This document shows positions 60,624 to 64,000 of a stretch of DNA of 64,000 bases, in pieces. The stretch lies in assembly GCF_003387475.1 (NCBI RefSeq), contig NZ_QUNO01000011.1, positions 310,001-374,000 on the forward strand, in the 5' to 3' direction. Numbering within the stretch: the first letter of the stretch is position 1; the number at the start of each line of letters is the position of its first letter. The notes beneath the pieces were generated by a model. It saw only the letters and a program-made list of their open reading frames with translations. It was not told the DNA's origin and ran no database searches. Position numbers and translations under genes: made by a program. The DNA comes from Kutzneria buriramensis (GTDB taxonomy: Bacteria; Actinomycetota; Actinomycetes; Mycobacteriales; Pseudonocardiaceae).

Positions 60624-61040
60624 TCAGGAACTCGGCGTCGTCGTCGGCGCGGCGCTGCTCGTCGGCGCGCCGCTGCTGGGGTGCGGCTGGGCCACCCGAA
60701 CGCTCAACGCCTGCTCACCCTTGACGATCGCGGTCACGCGCTGGCCCTGCTGCACGGGGCCGCCCTCGATCTTGGTCGTCGAATCCGTGGTCAACGTCTC
60801 AGTGCTGCCGTCCTTCTTGGTGACGACCAGTTGCGTGGCGGACACCGTCGACACCGTGCCGGCGACCCGGCTCTCACCGGCCGGCAGCGGCTTGGCCTTG
60901 CCCTTCGTGGGTTTCGCCGGGCTGCTGGCCGAGGTCGACGGCGCCGGCGCGCCGGAGGCGTCGGTCGAGCAGGCGGCGAGGGAGAAGCCGGCGGCCGCGG
61001 TCAGCACGAGCGCGCCGAGGGTTCGTGTCAGGGAGGTCAT
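60624..61040 (-). CDS. Putative lipoprotein with DUF5666-like domain
   Basis: A 138-residue lipoprotein from ATG 61040 with a GGGAGG ribosome-binding site. The signal peptide ends in the lipobox LAAC (Cys at ~24). After a Ser/Pro/Thr linker there is a single small beta-barrel domain: SRVAGTVSTVSATQLVVTKK, then TDSTTKIEGGPVQQGQRVTA and a final strand. This resembles DUF5666, which is built of such repeats. It is divergent from the two-component system and could be a target or partner of it. Confidence 0.78.
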   Translation of the reverse strand: MTSLTRTLGALVLTAAAGFSLAACSTDASGAPAPSTSASSPAKPTKGKAKPLPAGESRVAGTVSTVSATQLVVTKKDGSTETLTTDSTTKIEGGPVQQGQRVTAIVKGEQALSVRVAQPHPSSGAPTSSAAPTTTPSS

Positions 61041-61130
61041 GCACTCCACCGTCCCGGCCTCAGCTGAGCGGAGCCTGAAACGTCGGCGGGCCGCCGCCCG
61101 CGCCGACGGCCCGACCAGCAGAATGGGGCT

Positions 61131-61805
61131 GTGTCGGTCGCCCGGATCTTGATCGTCGAGGACACCGAGGCGATTCGCGCCGCGGTGCGCTCCGCCCTGC
61201 GTGACAGCGGCTACGAGGTGCTGGCCAGAGCCGACGGCCGCGAGCTGGAGGCCGATCTCAGCCAGTTCCGGCCCGACCTGGTCGTGCTGGACATCATGCT
61301 GCCCGGGCGGGACGGCTTCCAGCTGCTGGAGGTGATCCGGCGGGCCAGCAACGCCGGGGTGGTGATGCTCACCGCCCGTGACGGCGTGCCCGACCGTCTC
61401 CGCGGCCTCGAGGGCGGCGCCGACGACTACGTGCTCAAGCCCTTCGTGCTCGCCGAGCTCGTCGCCCGGGTGGGTGCGGTGCTGCGGCGGCTCGGGCGGA
61501 CGCCGTCCGCCGTGCAGATCGGCGACCTGCTCGTCGACGCCGACTCCGGCGTCGTGCTCTACGCCGGGGCGACCGTCGACGTCACCGCCACCGAGCTGCG
61601 GCTGCTCTGCTACCTGGCCGCGCAGCGTGGGCGCGTCGTGAGCAAGACGCAGATCCTCACCAGCGTCTGGGGCTACGAGGACTACGACCCCAATCTCGTC
61701 GAGGTGCACGTCAGCGCCCTGCGTCGCAAGCTCGAGGCGCACGGGCCGCGGCTGCTGCACACCGTTCGCGGACTCGGCTACGTGCTCCGTGTCGGTGCCA
61801 CATGA
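61131..61805 (+). CDS. OmpR-family response regulator
   Basis: A 224-residue regulator from GTG 61131. The receiver has the acidic pair in IVEDTEAI, phospho-acceptor Asp54 in VVLDIMLPG, T81 and Lys103 in YVLKPF. The winged-helix domain (~125-220) has TATELRLLCYLAAQRGRVVS, then VEVHVSALRRKLE and TVRGLGYVLRV. It overlaps the kinase gene by ATGA, so the two form a classic two-component operon. The signal is unknown. Confidence 0.93.
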   Translation: MSVARILIVEDTEAIRAAVRSALRDSGYEVLARADGRELEADLSQFRPDLVVLDIMLPGRDGFQLLEVIRRASNAGVVMLTARDGVPDRLRGLEGGADDYVLKPFVLAELVARVGAVLRRLGRTPSAVQIGDLLVDADSGVVLYAGATVDVTATELRLLCYLAAQRGRVVSKTQILTSVWGYEDYDPNLVEVHVSALRRKLEAHGPRLLHTVRGLGYVLRVGAT

Positions 61806-63145
61806 AAAGCGGCTCGCTACGGCTCCGGGTCACCCTTTCGGTCACCATCGCGCTCGCCGTGGTCCTCGTCGCACTGGTGGTGGTCATCGACGCGTTGTTC
61901 GGCCAGCAGACCGTGCGGGACGAGACCAACCTGATCCGGGACCGGGTGCAGCTCGCCAGGCAGTTGGAGAAGCAGCGCCTCAGCCCGGAACAGCTCTACA
62001 CGCGGCTGTCGATCGGCGGGCTCATCTCCGTTCGGATCACCGCGCCCAGCGGCCTCGTCGCCGGGACGAAGAATGTCGAGCCCGCCGCCACGCCCCCGCC
62101 GGTAACCGTCACCTACCGCAACGGCATCAAGATCACCTTCTCTGCCGACGCCGAGACCAAGCCGCAGGCCAACCTGCGTCGGCTGCTGGTCATCGTCGGC
62201 GTCTGCGCGCTTGTCGTCACCGCCTTCGGGCTGATCTTTCTCGTGCGGTTCGCGCTCCGGCCGCTCGACCACATGGCCACCCTCGCCCGTTCCATCGCCG
62301 GCGGCGACCGGGGCCGGCGGCTCGCGCCCGAACGCACCGACACCGAGATCGGCAGCACCGCAGAGGCCTTCGACAACATGCTCGACGAGCTCGAGGGCGC
62401 CGAGCTCAAGGCGCGCAACGCCGAGCAGCGCACCCGGCAGTTCGTCGCCGACGCCGCCCACGAGCTGCGCACCCCCGTCGCCGGCTTGCAGGCCGTCGCC
62501 GAGTCCGTGCTCCAGCAGAACGCCGACACCGATCCGGAGGAACGGGACCGGATGCTGCTGCTGCTCGTCCGGGAGTCCCGCCGCGCCGGCCGCCTGGTCG
62601 ACGACCTGCTCGCGCTCGCCCGCATCGACGCCGGCCTCGACCTCCAGCACGAGCCCGTCGACCTGCGTCACCTCGCCGACGCCGAGGCCGACCGCACCCG
62701 GGTGCTCGCCCCCGAGCTCGCCGTCGCCGTCGACGGTCCCTCCGTCGTCGTCCCCGGCGACCCGCAGCGCCTCGCGCAGGTGCTCGCCAACCTGATGAAC
62801 AACGCCCGCCAGGCCTCCGGCGGCCAGGGCCACATCACCCTCAGCGTCGGCGCCGCGGGCGGCTTCGCCCACCTGGTCGTCGCTGACGACGGCCCCGGTG
62901 TGCCCGACGCCGAGCGTGAGCGGATCTTCGACCGTCTCGTCCGCCTCGACGAGGCCCGCGCCAGCGCCTCCGGCGGCTCCGGCCTCGGCCTGCCCATCGC
63001 CCGCGGCATCTGCCGTGCCCACGGCGGCGACCTCGCCTGCGAGGCCCCACCCCCGGGCCACCGCGGCGCCGTCTTCCGCATCACGCTGCCACTGCCCGAC
63101 CAGCTCGACGCCCCCACGATCGCCTTCGCGCCGATTGCACCCTGA
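61802..63145 (+). CDS. Sensor histidine kinase
   Basis: A 447-residue kinase. The first transmembrane helix is at ~10-32, an extracytoplasmic sensor region at ~33-125 and the second helix at ~127-150. A HAMP domain follows (LRPLDHMATLARSIAGGDRG). The HisKA phospho-site is His220 in DAAHELRTPVAG. ATPase motifs are NLMNNARQAS (N box), DDGPGVPD (G1), FDRLVR and GGSGLGLPIA (G2). All residues needed for activity are present. Confidence 0.94.
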   Translation: MKSGSLRLRVTLSVTIALAVVLVALVVVIDALFGQQTVRDETNLIRDRVQLARQLEKQRLSPEQLYTRLSIGGLISVRITAPSGLVAGTKNVEPAATPPPVTVTYRNGIKITFSADAETKPQANLRRLLVIVGVCALVVTAFGLIFLVRFALRPLDHMATLARSIAGGDRGRRLAPERTDTEIGSTAEAFDNMLDELEGAELKARNAEQRTRQFVADAAHELRTPVAGLQAVAESVLQQNADTDPEERDRMLLLLVRESRRAGRLVDDLLALARIDAGLDLQHEPVDLRHLADAEADRTRVLAPELAVAVDGPSVVVPGDPQRLAQVLANLMNNARQASGGQGHITLSVGAAGGFAHLVVADDGPGVPDAERERIFDRLVRLDEARASASGGSGLGLPIARGICRAHGGDLACEAPPPGHRGAVFRITLPLPDQLDAPTIAFAPIAP

Positions 63146-63220
63146 GCTGGCAAAACCGTGCTTTTGCGACGTTATTCGCGTCGTAACGGCGAACGCTAGG
63201 CCGTCGATACCGGGCGCAGG

Positions 63221-63249
63221 AATGGTGTGCCCAGCATGGGCACACCATT
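63221..63249 (+). terminator. Terminator of the two-component operon
   Basis: AATGGTGTGCCC (63221-63232) and GGGCACACCATT (63238-63249) pair perfectly over 12 bp with an AGCAT loop. Confidence 0.75.
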
Positions 63250-63318
63250 AGGGGGAAGACCACGCGTCACGACGCTTAGTCGCGCTGACGGGTTCGGCTA
63301 CTTCGCCTGACGCCGGCT

Positions 63319-63348
63319 CGGGGGTGGGAACCGCGGTTCCCACCCCCG
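63319..63348. terminator. Perfect 30-bp palindrome, terminator before the convergent gene
   Basis: CGGGGGTGGGAACCG is followed at once by its own reverse complement, giving a perfect 30-bp palindrome 5 bp beyond the stop of the minus-strand ATPase gene. It is probably the terminator of that gene. Confidence 0.7.
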
Positions 63349-63353
63349 ACCAG

Positions 63354-64000
63354 TCACGGGTCCTCGCGGTCCAGGCCGGCGCCGTCCCACGTGGTGTGGG
63401 TGCACGCGACGCCCCGTCCGTTCTTGGGCCGCAGCACGTCGTAGATGTGCATGCGCGGGATCTTCGACGACACGCCCCAGCCGCTCGGCCAGGTGATCAC
63501 CCAGTCCATGTCCAGGTCGACGAGCAGCCCCAGCATGCGGGCGATCGTCGGGTCGTCGAGGCGCTCGAACGCCTCGTCCAGCAGCACCAGCCGCAGCGGC
63601 GCCTCGTCGCCGCCGCTGCTGACGGCGTCGTAGAACGACGCGGCGGCGGCGAACAGAGTCACGTACGACACGAGGCGGGTCTCACCGGAGGACAGCTGCC
63701 GGAGCCGCCGGACCCGGGGCTTGCCGTCGGGACCGCTGTCGCGGACCCGCACCGTGAACGAGTACCAGGTCCGGTAGTCCAGGGCCCGCGCCAGGATCTC
63801 GGCGTACCCGCTGGAGTGCGCGTCCCGCTCAGCCTCGATCCGCTCGGTGATCACCTGCCGCAGCAGGTCGTCCTGCTCGGACGTCCGGTCGGCCAGCGGC
63901 GTCCGCACGAGCTCCAGCGCCTGCTTGGTCCGGTCGTCGAGCGCCGCCGAAGGCCGCCATTCAAGTTGCACATGCACGCCCTGGCTGGACCGGGCCTGGT
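63354..64000 (-). CDS. C-terminal end of a TIGR02680/JetC-like SMC-type ATPase (5' end outside window)
   Basis: The frame is open from the stop at 63354 to the window edge, giving the last ~215 residues. The ABC signature is RQLSSGETRLVSYVTLFAAA. Walker B and D-loop are LVLLDEAFERLDDPTIARML. The tail DMDWVITWPSGWGVSSKIPR, then MHIYDVL and CTHTTWDG, is that of TIGR02680/SbcCD_C proteins. These long coiled-coil ATPases are the JetC subunit of Wadjet-type systems that act against plasmids. No jetD gene follows it downstream, where a convergent histidine kinase ends. Confidence 0.78.
   Translation of the reverse strand, partial: QARSSQGVHVQLEWRPSAALDDRTKQALELVRTPLADRTSEQDDLLRQVITERIEAERDAHSSGYAEILARALDYRTWYSFTVRVRDSGPDGKPRVRRLRQLSSGETRLVSYVTLFAAAASFYDAVSSGGDEAPLRLVLLDEAFERLDDPTIARMLGLLVDLDMDWVITWPSGWGVSSKIPRMHIYDVLRPKNGRGVACTHTTWDGAGLDREDP

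Overview
The window is very GC-rich chromosomal DNA from an actinobacterium. GTG starts are common, adjacent genes often overlap by 4 bases (ATGA or GTGA), and many promoters look leaderless. The gene content points to the Pseudonocardiales (Amycolatopsis/Kutzneria-like); the genus is an inference. The backbone follows the order and relative orientation of the M. tuberculosis block Rv3199c-Rv3212: Rv3212-like propeller protein, rhlE, Rv3210c-like ferritin fold, Rv3208A (DUF3107), Rv3208-like TetR, Rv3207c (DUF3152), moeZ, Rv3205c (TIGR02569), Rv3204 (ATL), lipV, adnA, adnB, Rv3200c K+ channel and nudC. That correspondence is from memory of the Mtb map, not a computed alignment.

Accessory modules interrupt this backbone. 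From left to right: a DUF2332-like fragment, Nudix, PH-domain, PHP phosphoesterase, MarC and a RecB-like nuclease (1-4.6 kb); hydrolase, propeller protein and rhlE on the minus strand (4.6-8.6 kb); ferritin fold, DUF3107, DUF4873 and TetR, with a divergent AurF-hydrolase-AurF cassette (8.9-13.8 kb); TetR, hydrolase, metzincin-like DUF3152 and moeZ (14-18.5 kb); nirB-nirD-hemD-cbiX for nitrite assimilation and siroheme (19.5-24.2 kb); pirin, GNAT, DUF4253, PaiB, ATL and lipV (24-28.3 kb); three GH18 chitinase-like enzymes with DasR-type operators (28.4-31.7 kb); adnA and adnB, split by an antisense PucR/beta-propeller pair (32.6-41.6 kb); a TrkA-type K+ channel, a secreted M14 carboxypeptidase and a large secreted subtilase-like protease (42.8-48.7 kb); nudC with an M16 protease pair, and an M1 peptidase (49-54 kb); DUF2207 and three tandem neutral zinc metallopeptidases (54-59 kb); a two-component system (61-63 kb); and at the right edge the 3' end of a TIGR02680/JetC-like SMC-type ATPase of a probable Wadjet-family system.

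The most unusual signal is a dispersed structured repeat of about 126-151 bp, present three times (1818-1943, 14072-14220, 18473-18623). Its stems are preserved by compensatory changes, two copies abut the stop codon of a neighbouring gene, and no gene explains it. A second, unrelated palindromic element lies at 9561-9676. Also notable are a subtilase-like protein whose visible catalytic residues match the sedolisin E-x3-D / D / S pattern rather than a subtilisin His, and the split adnA-adnB locus.
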